NCBI GenBank assembly: GCA_033558025.1
Contig: JAUCEF010000009.1
Location: forward strand, 2,790,001 to 2,854,000
DNA: 64,000 nucleotides
DNA from: Phytophthora sp. 'mugwort'
Lineage: Eukaryota; Oomycota; Peronosporomycetes; Peronosporales; Peronosporaceae
Direction: 5' to 3'
The notes beneath the pieces were generated by a model. That model searched no databases and had not been told where the DNA came from. It saw nothing but the letters and a program-made list of their open reading frames with translations. A program made the position numbers and the translations under genes. Below, one piece after another: positions 32,611 to 43,215 of this stretch; position 1 is the stretch's first letter, and the number at the start of each line of letters is the position of its first letter.

Positions 32611-33408
32611 AAGATCTTTTGAAATAGTAGAAGAGGTAGATAGTATATTTTCTACTAAAAGAATGCAGTATGAAATCTCGCGCGAGTTTACTTCATCTAC
32701 ATGTAGAACGGTAAATGAAGTTTGATTGACGAAATTAATGCGAAAACGACTTTCAATTTCTGCTTGGCTTCAGCGCGCATAATAACCGAATAGTGGCATT
32801 CGGGCGCTAAGAAACAAAGTAGTATTGTATGTCTGCCATAGCTAGCGCTTCTGTAAACCAGACAGGAACTCGAACGAGTTTCCATCGGAGTACAACTCGA
32901 AACGAGACCCATCTTCACCTTCCGCTAAAGACACCCCGTATTGGTAAGTCGATTAAGCACAACGGCATTTCTTGCCGCTAGCATCCCCCCACTGGCAACA
33001 TGGACTACTCGTCGGTGTGCAACAGCGCCCCAAATAGCTCGCCATGAACGGTCCTAAGTCCTTTTAAGGAACGATTCCTGCATGGACCTATAATCGTTGC
33101 AGTAAGCCGCCAGGAACTCTTCCCTGCATCATTAAAGATATGGTTAGAAGACGTTACGAAGACGCTGGAAGGGTCGAAATTTATCAAAACAATAGGTGAT
33201 GTGTCTACCACATGAGTTTTACTAGTATGCACTTTTTGGGACTACACCTTTTCCCGGCCAAACTCGGGAAATCCAGCAAGCAAAGTCACAGTTACGAAAA
33301 GATAAATGTTGAGTTACGTTGGGTTACACTGTAATTTTCACTTTAGCTAGAAAATCTGCAAGCAAGGCCAGAGTTCCCTCAACCAGTAGCGCAGCGCTCA
33401 TGTTCCGT
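32611..33408. other. No recognisable gene
   Basis: Only short frames are present. The stretch lies between the interrupted gene and the gypsy LTR. Confidence 0.4.
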
Positions 33409-33764
33409 TGTAACGGGTTACATGAAGAGTGCCAAGTCACTAATCAGAGCAAGTGCACACTAAGTGGTGTAGCCAAACATCACTATGACGTAAACAGTAA
33501 TGACGTCATGGATAGGTACCACAGATATGGTACAAAGCCATCAGAGTTACTCAATAAGATAACATCTAAGGTATTTATAGGTGACTAATAGTTACAATGT
33601 AGACGCATTAAAAGGGGTCACCTATAAATATATTCAGTCTTAAATCTACCTATTTTTGCTAACAGTCCCACAGGCAAGGACTAGTGAACTGCAGTTCACT
33701 GAGAGTTTGTATACTCTCCGAAAGTCACACTTCCTGTGCGCAAAGTGTTGTGTGCCCCGTCACA
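33409..33764 (+). repeat. Probable gypsy 5' LTR
   Basis: It starts with the palindromic terminus TGTAACGGGTTACA and ends ..GTCACA, shortly before a tRNA-like priming sequence (TGGTAGCACTTG at 33767). A perfect 13-base inverted repeat (33573-33585 and 33617-33629) can form a hairpin. There is no second copy to confirm the limits. Confidence 0.5.
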
Positions 33765-33832
33765 CCTGGTAGCACTTGTAGTCAATCCACGCCTACGCGG
33801 GTTACTACCTGAAACCTCTGGGTCCTAGCAAC

Positions 33833-34760
33833 ATGGACCGGCGTGAGTTTCCTCATCTGAACGACTCACAGCTTAAGTCTGTGCGTAAGATGACTGGCAT
33901 CTTGGTATGGATGCCTTGCGCAGCTTGACGTCGTCAACACAAGCTGAGCAGGTCGAGCGGGGGCTCATCGAACATGTTCAGAGCAACCTGCAGGTTCCGG
34001 CCGCAGAGCCGAACGGTCTACCCCAAGACTTTGAGGGTAAGCCCATATGAAAGGAAGGGAAAACCTTCACTTCTGGGTGCGAGAAGTAGAGCTCGCAATG
34101 GATGCGGCTCTCATCTCCCCGGAGCACCTCCGAGTGGATTTCGCCCTCTCCAACCTTAGCGGGCGTGCTAAGAGTTGGATTTATACGCGGGAAGCGACAA
34201 CGCCTGGATGCTTCGCATTCTGGGCTCAGCTGTGTGAACAGCTTAGAGCCACGTTCCTCCCGGCGAACTATGAGTACCGCCAGCGGTCACGCTTCCTGTC
34301 ATGTAAACAGGGAAGACGTGAGTTGCACGAGTACATCCAGGAGATGCGGGAGGTCACCGCATCCTTCGTGGGATACCCACTCCATGACACATCAGAGTGA
34401 CGATGTTCATGGACGGCTAATAGCGAGGCCCGGCCCGCACCCAGCTATTTCGGGTGTAGGCCAACAATCTGGAAGAGGCGATCCAAGTCGCCCTCCAAGA
34501 GGAGTACAGTCACCACCAGGCGCGCGATGTGGCCAGGGGCTGCGACACCAAGTCGCGGAGGCCCCAGCGGGCCAGTTCCCATGGAACTTGGGCTCGCCGA
34601 GCAGCATGATATTCGCTGCTATAGCTGCGGTAAAGTAGGGCACATGGCACGTGCCTGTCCTGAGAGGGGACAACGAAGACGTTTCCCTCCCAAGCCCATT
34701 GCGCTCAAGGGTCGCTGGCAAATCCACGGGCAGGGGAACGCAGGACACCAGTAGCAGCGG
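33833..34760 (+). pseudogene. gypsy gag remnant
   Basis: ATG 33833 (MDRREFPHLNDSQLKSV) starts the gag. A second frame from 34047 gives HFWVREVELAMDAALIS, then SNLSGRAKSWIYTREA and FLPANYEYRQRSRFLSC, typical of the gypsy gag (Retrotrans_gag) core. A complete CCHC zinc knuckle, CYSCGKVGHMARAC, lies at about 34617-34658. Frame changes separate the parts. Confidence 0.8.
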
Positions 34761-34839
34761 AGTGCCCTACTGGGGAAGATCTAAGTTTCATGAGCGGTGC
34801 GCGGGTGGCGCGCACCATGAGACTTACTCCCTGAGAGTC

Positions 34840-36060
34840 TTTGCACTCTCGAATCGAAGACGGGCAGCGTTGGGCTGCTAGTAGTACACGTAAGTGTATG
34901 GGGATATACCCATCCCTTCCGAGTCTTAATAGACTCCGAGGCGTCGAAGAACTTCGCAGCCAGACGGTTGCGGAGAACAGCAACAAGTTGGCCGATGCTT
35001 TACGAGAAAAGCAAAGGCAACGGGACAGTGTCAGTACAACTGGCCGACGGAACGGTAGTTACCGTTTCCAAGGTCCATGTGAATCTAGCTGTTAAGTTCG
35101 AGGACTTCGACAGCATGGAGCAGTTTACTGTCTGGCTCGTGAAACATGAGCCACAAATCGATTGGCGAAACAAAGCCATCGGGCCAGCCGGCCCGCAGTT
35201 ACTGGCAGATAATTGGCGAGTCATGTTCCCACCTCTGTCAGGAACTGGGGCGTCCGAAAGGGGCGCCGGGATGCAAGAGCATCCAGTGAATTTTTGGGAG
35301 CCGCCGACGTATGGAGCGACTCCCTAGAAGCGATGGCAGCAGAAGCTGCACCTGGTCGAGTGCGGCAGTCCGTACAGGATAGCCCTCGACCCCCGCCGGA
35401 ATCTAGACCGGCGGCCAAGGCTTCAAGAGTGGCGGTGCCGGGTGGCACCGACCAGGTGGGTAACCTAGGTACACGCCAAGTCACCCAGACTGAAACTGGC
35501 GAGGAAGACGCGCGAGGCACCGACCAGGTGGTTAACCTAGGTCCACACCATGTCACTCAGACAAAAACTGGCGAGGAAGGTGCAGAATGCGCTTCCTGTG
35601 TGGGTAACCTTGTTCCACACGAAGCTCTAGAAGCTTTGGACGTCGTCAACGAGACGTCCTCAGACGTGGGTAACGAAGTACCACGTCACGGTCGCCGTCG
35701 ACGACATAATCGACACCGCAAGTCGAGTCTAAAGTCATTTCAGACTGGAGTCGCTTCAAGCGACTCGGAACCGAGGGCCCGGGTTTTTCCGACGCGGCCT
35801 GCCGAAGGGCGTTATCACAACCTCGACGGCGAGACCGGCCATCGGGTCAAGGCAGGCGGCATCCAGTTAGAGCCGCTGCCAGAGGTGTCAGAAATCCTGA
35901 ACCTCAAAGGGTTGACGCCGACAGATTTCCTGGCCGACCTGAAGGCAAGAGAAATCGCGGAGGCAAGAGTCCACTCCAGAGGAACTGAATTCCGCCTCGG
36001 TTATGGACGAGGGCGTCGTGGAGGCATTCTCCTCCCAATGTGCCTCGCGCTTGGGTTCTG
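34840..36060 (+). pseudogene. gypsy protease region with repeat-containing linker
   Basis: At about 35010-35160 the frame reads VSVQLADGTVVTVSKVHVNL, then WLVKHEPQIDWRNKAIG, the post-protease block of oomycete gypsy elements. From 35213 to 36061 one frame stays open for 282 codons. It contains a 24-residue tandem repeat (GTDQVxNLG..VTQTxTGEE) at 35444-35587 and Arg-rich stretches. The active-site DTGA itself is not clear, so that part has probably been lost. Confidence 0.6.
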
Positions 36061-36102
36061 AGATTCTCAAGAACCCAAAGGATCCAGTGTATTCTTTGAT
36101 GA

Positions 36103-36840
36103 ATGAATTCTAGGACGTGGTGTCCAAGGATCCACCTTCTCAATCTCCCACCGGATCGTGGGATCAGGCACGAGATTGATCTCGTGCGGGGCACAAAGTA
36201 TTGTGTCACCAGACAATGGCCACTGCCTCGAGAGCAGTGCGAGGTCATTAGTGCCTTCTTCGCCGCAAAGGCCAAGGCAGGCATGGTGCGGGAATCGAAA
36301 TCCCCGCACTCGACGCCAACCTTCTGCGTCCGGATGCCGAACGGGAAGTGGCGTCTGGTTCATGCTTTTAATAAGCTGAACAGCGCAACGGTGCCGGCGC
36401 AGACACCCATCTCACGAAAGGATGTGTTGTTAAACAACATGGCCGGGTGCGAATTATACAGCACCCTGGATCTGGTGGACGGATACTACCAGATCCTGAT
36501 GCGCGAGAGCGACATCCCGCTCACCGCAGTGAGCACTCCGAGCGGTATGCTCTCGGAGTGGCTGGTGATGCCACAGGGGTGTCTAATGCCCCGGCGACGT
36601 TCTATCGCCTGGTCACGCAGTCGTTTAGACCACTGCGTGAGTAGGCACAGTCGTACTTCGACGACATCATCGTCCATAGCAGACGGCGACAAACTTCCCC
36701 ATCTATCCCAAAGGATGGCGAAGAGGCTGTCCTTCTTCGCGGAATATAACTTCCGCATCGAGTACAAGCGTGGCAATCTCAACCTGCTTGCCGATGCGTT
36801 GTCACGCAGGCCGGACTATGAGCTGGCGCACGTAAGCCGT
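36103..36840 (+). pseudogene. gypsy reverse transcriptase with internal deletion
   Basis: RT fingers and palm are readable: RGIRHEIDLVRGTKYCVTRQ, then MVRESKSPHSTPTFCVRMPN, KWRLVHAFNKLN, and STLDLVDGYYQILM with the first catalytic Asp. After a one-base slip SNAPATFYRLVTQSF leads to the catalytic YFDDIIVHS at about 36653-36680. The next readable motif, MAKRLSFFAEYNFRIEYKRG, then ADALSRRPDYE, belongs to the end of RNase H. So the rest of RT, the connection and most of RNase H are deleted. Confidence 0.8.
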
Positions 36841-37059
36841 GCCACGACCGATCTGTACGATCAGATACGCATGGCGTATCGGGGTGATCAAGCCCTGGCA
36901 CATCTGGTGCGTTTCCTGGCCGCTGGCAAGGAAGCAAGGCCGAGTGGCTTACGCCACGTCAGAGAGCCCGGCTCCATCGATACGAGAGGGCCGATCGCCT
37001 GCTCTACTATCGAGCGGAGCCCCATGACCCTCCACGGGTAGTCGTTCCAAGCGGCGAGG

Positions 37060-38296
37060 ATCTCAACTTTGACATCCTGCAGGAGGCGTACGGTGCGCCG
37101 TCCAGCGGTCACTTCGGCCGCGAGAAGACCTTCTAATCGGTCTCTCAGAACTTTTGGCGGGCCCACATGTACAAGTGGGTCGCACAGTACGTGAAGACAT
37201 CTGCAATATGTCAGCGGGTGAAACCCACCGGGCACGCCTCGGCTCCTTTACAGACCCTGCCCGTTCCAGCGGACTGCAGGAAGTCGATGAGTCTGGACTT
37301 CATCTTTGGACTATCGGCCGACGGCCACGGAAACACCGGAATCTTTGTGTTCGTGTGCCGTCTGAGCAAGATGGTGCGTCTCCGGTCAAAGACACATTGC
37401 CCGGGGAACAGGCTGCGAAGCTGTTCTTGGATGGCGTTTTCCGCCATCATGGTCTGCCGGAGACAATTGTCGCGGCCCCTGGTTTACCGCTTCGTTCTGA
37501 CGAACGCTGTTCCAACTACTTGGAACAAGGCTGCACATGTCCACTGCCGATCATATTCAAACGGGCAGACGGAGCGTGTCAACCGAGTGCTAGAGGACAC
37601 TCTACCGCAGCGTCTGTGCGGAGGCTCCTCGCACTTTCTCAGAACGCCTGCCAGTAGTTGCGTTTGCACTCAACAATGCAGTTCACGCATCGACCGGGTA
37701 TAACCCGTTCTATGTGAATGGCTTACGCCATCCACGGGTGCCGCTCACGTTGGGAGGCGGCACCCCGTCTTCCGTTCTAAGTGGGGCAGAAGCTCGGAAA
37801 GCGCTTTTCTCCCAGGTCTTGAATATGAGACCGGTTTCCTTGCGGAAACAAGTTGAGTCTTTTATAGACACCAGGCTGAACGTAATCAGCTGAACGTAAT
37901 CAGCCGTGTCCGTGATGCCATGGCAGCGGCACCGGACAAAAGAGGTACTCTGACAAGAATAGAAGAGGAAGCTTAAACGTGTTTAATGTGGGTGAGTTAG
38001 TCCTACTAGACACTAGGAACTTGCCACTCGCCATGGTAAGTTCCATTGGGAGCAACAAGCTGAAGCACCGCTTCATTGGACCCTTCGCGGTCCTGGCCAG
38101 GCTTGGTGCGGCAAATACCATTGACCTGCCTAAGTCGATGACGACCCACCCGACGTTCTCCGTTCCCGGCCTGGGCGGCGGCAGCGCCTCCCTCACCAAA
38201 ACGTCCAGGCGCAACCTCAAGCGCAAGGGCTCGACGACGAAGAGCGGCGTCTTCACCGACCCGAGGTGGAGCCGAAGGCGGCACACCAGGTCCTGA
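37060..38296 (+). pseudogene. gypsy integrase and C-terminal remnant
   Basis: MYKWVAQYVKTSAICQRVKP at about 37167-37226 is the HHCC zinc-binding region minus the His pair, which lies just upstream in another frame (SGHFGREKTF). The core follows: KSMSLDFIFGLSADGHGNTG with the first catalytic Asp, and NGQTERVNRVLEDTL at about 37555-37605. The tail at 37979-38296 (FNVGELVLLDTRNL, KHRFIGPFAVLARLGAA) is the GPY/F-type segment before the end of pol. Multiple frameshifts make it inactive. Confidence 0.75.
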
Positions 38297-38387
38297 ACCG
38301 GACCGGAGGGGCGGCGCCTCATACTCGCCGCCTCTCCTCGACCGTAATGGGGAGACCCAGTGGAGCGTGTGCTCTAGGAGCGGCGCC

Positions 38388-39000
38388 TTAACGGGAAACG
38401 CCAGCTCCGTGTAAAATGGAGGGGGTACTCGGAGGCTGAGTGCTCCTAGGAGCCGTACGAACGGCTCCAGGCTGACTGCCCGAAGGCTGTCGCGATCTGG
38501 GAACAGAATCGTCGGCGGATTCGTAAGTAGTTCGGTCTTTCTTGCCCGAACGGGGGGTGGTCGTAGAGCCAAGATCATACCCGCGCTTATCATGAACGCT
38601 AGAAGCGGAATGCGTCTGCAGTTCTCGAGAGAGCTGCCGTTTGCCTACCACACGGGCAAACTCAATACGCAGATCTCGGAGGCCAAGGATGGCCTCCAGT
38701 GTGAGACCCTGCCGGAGAACCTCGAGTTGTCCTTGTGAGCAGCGCGTAGCCGCCCACTTCCAAAAGAAGGCATCTGCCTCTTGGAAAGGGTCACAGTGTG
38801 GGGGCATCACGGCTGGATAGCCCCATACAGGTCGCAATCCTGACCGGAGCTCTGGCTTCTTTCGTGTGAAATTACGAAGCGCCCGTTGATTTCGTATTTC
38901 TGGGGCTCCAGAGCCTTAATCGCCTCCTTGGGCAGCGGGCCCTCAGCACCACTCAAGCTGAGAGGTTTCTCAACTAGCCCAGAAAAGCGGTCATCTTGTT
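38388..39000 (-). CDS. Unrecognised minus-strand open frame, broken once
   Basis: Two minus-strand frames join naturally across one frameshift near 38817. Before it: LSLSGAEGPLPKEAIKALEP and KYEINGRFVISHER. After it: MPPHCDPFQEADAFFWKWAA, then LTLEAILGLRDLRIEFARVV. The composition is protein-like and the first part runs directly on from a copia RT scrap at 39007-39105. I cannot name the family. It may be an antisense gene of the neighbouring gypsy element or a separate element's gene. Confidence 0.35.
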
Positions 39001-39006
39001 GCTTGA

Positions 39007-39105
39007 CGAGCCTGATCATTCGCAGCGTCACGTACTTGATCACGGGCGAAAACGTCTCGGTGTAGTCGATCCCATACTTCGTGCAGAAAATCCTTGCAAG
39101 GACAC
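39007..39105 (-). pseudogene. Short copia reverse transcriptase scrap
   Basis: The minus strand reads FCTKYGIDYTETFSPVIKYV, then TLRMI, the conserved start of the copia RT domain. It is joined on both sides to unrelated coding sequence, so it is a recombinant fragment. Confidence 0.75.
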
Positions 39106-40499
39106 AAATACGGCATTGCTTTCACGTGCCAATTCATGTAGCGCATAGAGAAAATCCACCACACCAAGTTTGGGGCGCAAGCCGCTGCCTTCTGAGTAAG
39201 ATATGCTCGCACTTGGGATCCATTTTTACAGAACCCATCGCCACGCTGTAAATTGATAGCCATCTTTTTTTCGCAACTTTAGGGCAAGTCGTTTGCATTT
39301 CTGCAATGGGGTTTTCTTCACGACGAAAATGGCCAATCAGATCCGTAAGCTTGCTCAGATACGTTTCATTGAGAGCTTGCAAGAAAATCTCGTGCATCTT
39401 CAGATCGAGTTGATGTAGGTCGCACCACGCCCGAGTAATAGAATGCTTGGCTTCCTTTTCGATGAGTGTGACAAGTCCATTAATTATTCCGACCATTGTG
39501 GCAACCCCGTCAGTTGCTATGCCAAGTATCTGGTAGCGACATTGTGGCACCAGAGCGCCCAAAAACTGCTTTACAACTTCAAAACATTTCGCCACAGTGT
39601 GGCGAACGTACAGCGGAATCGCAAGAAGGTTGTAATTGTGGATTGCACCGCTCTGGTAGAATCTACAACGAACATTCACGTATGAGCTCCCTTGGTGTGT
39701 TCTGCAATCGAGAGGGAGTGAAAATGTCCACACTGCTGTCATGCATCATGAAAGACGTTGGAGGGATACGACATACACAATACGCGCATAACGTTCGACA
39801 ACACCTTCATTACAGCCTCCATAGCGACCAATCCCTGCCTCTTCTTTACATTGTCTATTAGCTTGGAGGTCATGCAAAATGAAGCTCCTCGTCCGAGGAA
39901 GCGAACACAGAGGCGGAATCGAGAGGGTCTCTTTTCAGTCACTTTGTAATGGTCTCCTTCTGGAACAAAACAAGCCATAGCTCTGGCGTGCGATGGACCA
40001 GTACCGTTGTCAGGCCGAAAGAGTAGCCCTCCGACAATCATGTCCACAATGTCTGAACCTAGTGTATACACTATCATGTCCTCGGATTCAAACACAGCTT
40101 CGAGTGTTTCCACGAATGGAACGTCCGGTATTTAGGAAAAACTGACCCCGTTCATGTTCAGAGGACAGCGCTTTGTATGCAGACCATTTTATCGGATGCT
40201 GCTCGCCAAGGGGCTGTTGAAATAGGTTCGTACGAAGTACGAACAGTCGAAATATTTCGGGGTCGACGTCGCTGCTCTCGACTTCTTCGAGCCCGTGGAG
40301 GACTTTTCCCGTCCAAAAGTACCACAGAAATGACAGACAACCCGTCTCGACGCAGCTGGTAATCGCGTTCCGTGCTCCAATCCTTAACTCGTAGATGGCG
40401 AGGTGCTTTTCAATGAACTTCACACCCTTCTTGGTAGTTTGCGTGACGCAGGTTGCTTCCTCGAAGTTTCGTCTGTTTCATGGTCTTCGCCTTCGACAT
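39106..40499 (-). pseudogene. hAT-like transposase remnant
   Basis: It reads from ATG 40499 on the minus strand (MSKAKTMKQTKLRG) to about 39106. A middle part, GPSHARAMACFVPEGDHYKV, then RFLGRGASFCMTSKLID, is followed by VWTFSLPLDCRTHQGSSYVN with a conserved Asp-containing segment. ILGIATDGVATMVGI carries a further acidic motif, and ITRAWCDLHQLDLKMHEIF is the C-W/D..C-x-x-H-x-x-x-L block typical of hAT transposases. VAKKRWLSI is the later R-W block. Several frame changes and stops make it inactive. The BED finger and dimerisation domain are not visible. Confidence 0.65.
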
Positions 40500-41092
40500 T
40501 TTAGTTGTCTACGTAGTCTGATTTGGCTCGCGACTTGGGGTGGTTGCTGGGATGCGTTTAGCTAAAGCAAGAATGAGTGAATAGCATGGCAACTTCTTGC
40601 TAGGAATAGAAGTAGCGACGCTACCTCTACCTTGGACAGTAGATGCATTTTGGGACAGTAGGTACTCATGGCTCACGCTGGACTTGACGGCAGAGAAGCC
40701 AATGACAGCAAACAGTAAGCATCAAACATGAATTTGCTCCCATACTCACATCTCGCCAAGATATGGGGAAATGGGAAAATTTCTGGAATTCCCGTATTTA
40801 CAAGTAGTCTGGTTATTACGGTATGTCAAAGGTACGGTGTATGCTTTGTATTGGTCATGACACTCGTTGCTGCACCCAACTGGTGCGCATGGGACGGGAT
40901 ATGACAAAGTTATGACAACCAACCGTGCCCTACCAGCACCCAACCATGCCCAATTGTGATCGTCTGACTGACACCCATGTTGAGCCCGAAATTGATGCTG
41001 CCCTGGCACTATAGCGAATCCTGTTAATTGGAGAATTCCGCCTCTTTCCATTTGGAGAAGCTCTGTCCTGCACTAACAGCGATGTCCAAATG
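40500..41092. other. No recognisable gene
   Basis: No gene or element end was identified in this interval. A minus-strand frame at 40746-41051 has no motif. Confidence 0.4.
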
Positions 41093-41828
41093 AAAATCAC
41101 TTACTTTTTTTTTCACCTTTCGTCCAAACCGCCGAAAATAAGTCGGCCTCTGTTTTGCCCACTTATAAGCCGACGAAAATAGGAGATGCGGCACCTGCTT
41201 TTTTGTGGGGGACGCCGACTTATTCTGTCAGTTGGGATGCGATTGCTGCCGCTGGGTCGCGGCGCCAGCGCCACGCTGGAGGTGGTGAAAAGCGCGGGCT
41301 GGGCGTTGAGGACGTTGCGCAAGAGGCTTGTGACGTGCTAGACACTGGCTTCACAAACGAGAGATCGTTCACAGCTGCCGAGTTCATGGTGGCGAGCGCG
41401 CAGCTAGTGACGGAGTGTTATCACGGGGTACGCACGCTTCAGACGACGCTGTCTCGCGGAACACTGGCAACGACGGCCCTGACAGCATGGCTTACGATGA
41501 AAAAGTCAACATGATCGACAGAGACATCATAAAGCTCGGTGTGAACATGGACGCTGACCTCTGCAGCAACGCCAGTAAGGACGACCAAGACCTCTACAGC
41601 AACGCCGGTATAAAGGACGGCGTGAGCATGGAGGACGAACTGATAAACGGCGGGGAGACGCTGACAGAGATGATCTCGATGAGGAGGAGGTGATCGTGCT
41701 CTTCATGCCCGTCATCATGGTGGGAGTGACCAGTGCGCGCCCAAGAGTGCGGGCACGTTGAAGTGAAAGGAACCACCTTCAAACAACTTGTTCTGTTTCA
41801 AAGGTTTCTGAAAAAGTAAGTGACTTTT
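41093..41828 (+). mobile_element. Short element with inverted ends and an unknown open frame
   Basis: The ends are imperfect inverse copies: AAAATCACTTACTTTTT at 41093 and its inverse AAAAAGTAAGTGACTTTT ending at 41828, similar over about 30 bases. Inside the left end a word AATAAGTCGGC (41137-41147) has an inverse at 41214-41224. An open frame 41155-41514 (YKPTKIGDAAPAFLWGTPTY) has no recognised motif. No clear target duplication was seen. It is probably a non-autonomous DNA transposon. Confidence 0.45.
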
Positions 41829-42870
41829 GTTGTCAAGGAGGCGTTTCGTCCAGCCCCGGCGTACCAGTAAAAACTGGTATGGCCTTCAAGTCCGTGGAGC
41901 CATAATCACTCACGTGATTACGTTCACTGATGATGGCACATGGATTACGGGACGCTGTTGACGTGTCGACGATTAAGCAACACGTGGGTACAAGATTGTG
42001 GGTACAAGATGGGATACGACGTGTCACTCGCTGATTGGCTGGAAGAACTCAGTAGCCAGTAAGGAATCCAGTAGTGTGTATCCAGTAGGTAGAAGAGAGG
42101 CTTAGAGAAGCTTAGCGAACTAAGGACTGAATCAATCTCTTTGCATTTTGCTCTAAAGACCACAAGCCTTTTGGACATGAGCCCAATCCCCGCAGACTCA
42201 GCCCAAGACTTCGGCTACGCCTTCGCCATGGACAACCCCACGACTATGACCGCTCGCATCAACAAGTTCGACGGAACCAACTTCCACAGTGGAAGTTCAA
42301 GATGCAAATGGTGCTCGAGGAGCGCGACCTGTGGGAAGTCATATGCGGTGACACGCAGCTGGAGAACTGTACCACGGCGTTGGTATCAAGCAGCATTCAA
42401 GCGGAAGTCGCGCAAGGCGATGGTGATCATCTGCCTCGCGTTGGGGAATTCGCAGCTGCCGTTGGTCCGGTCGGCGAGTGGCGCGCATGATGCATGGTCA
42501 AGGCTGAAAGGACACATCGAGAAGAAGAGCTTGGGCAATAAGCTCTTCCTTCGTCGACGTTTCTTCACGACAATGATGGACGAAGGTGATGACGTGCTGG
42601 AGCACATCAACACGATTAAGACGCTGGCGGAACAGCTCGACGCGGTGGGCGCTCCGGTCAGCGAAGACGACTTGGTGATCACGCTTCTGGGAAGTCTCAG
42701 CGAGTAGTACAGTTCCTCATCACGACGTTGGAGTCAAGGGTCGACTCGCTGTCGTAGGAAGTCGTGACGTCTCGGCTGCTGCATGAGGACATGAAGCGCA
42801 AGGAGCAAGGTGGTGGTGTTGATGGCACCACGCACGGACAAGCGTTCATGACAAGCGTTAGCGGAAACCT
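41829..42870 (+). pseudogene. Ty1/copia 5' leader and gag fragment
   Basis: A leader without frames (to about 42177) precedes ATG 42178. The Gag reads INKFDGTNF, then after a frame change MQMVLEERDLWEVICGD, the copia gag (UBN2-type) opening. It continues KKSLGNKLFLRRRFFTTMMD, LEHINTIKTLAEQLDAVGAP and DDLVITLLGSLSE, ending in VTSRLLHEDMKRKEQ near 42810. Nothing of pol follows, so the fragment is truncated at its 3' side. It lies 346 bases before the aminotransferase gene. Confidence 0.75.
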
Positions 42871-43215
42871 CAGCCAAACGCACACTTCCCTGTCGTGGCA
42901 TTTTGCGCCCGCACTTACAGTGCTTACGTACTTCTATCAATTGCTCCTACTGCTACTTACTATTGACGTGTGTACGTGCCTACAATGGCAGTCACACTTA
43001 GAAGTGACCGACAGCTAGAGAGCACGGTGACGCGCCCTGCGTCGTCACATGCGCTGCGATATACCTGTAAGCAAAAATCGTCTAGGGTATTTAAGAAAAT
43101 TGCCATCAAATAAGCTGATTTTTCGCTAGGTTCGATTCCCCCTAATAATGTTTTTTGTATCATAGTGAAGTCCAGTGAGCCTCCAGCTTGAAGCTTCAGC
43201 CCCACATCCTACAAG

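Larger units (their letters stand above)
33409..38300 (+). mobile_element. Ty3/gypsy retrotransposon, internally deleted, no 3' LTR seen
   Basis: A probable 5' LTR (33409-33764) is followed by a priming region, gag, protease, RT, integrase and a C-terminal tail in gypsy order. A large part of RT and RNase H is missing near 36,690. I could not find a second copy of the LTR start (TGTAACGGGTTACA) to the right. The 3' boundary is therefore placed after the last polyprotein motif and is uncertain. Confidence 0.7.

Noticed and set aside
38006..38593. 195-codon minus-strand frame over the gypsy 3' end
   Set aside because: It overlaps the plus-strand gypsy tail and does not continue the protein-like minus frame at 38388-39000.
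43118..43140. tRNA T-arm-like GGTTCGATTCC
   Set aside because: The flanking bases cannot form a five-pair T stem, and there is no A-box or acceptor stem upstream.
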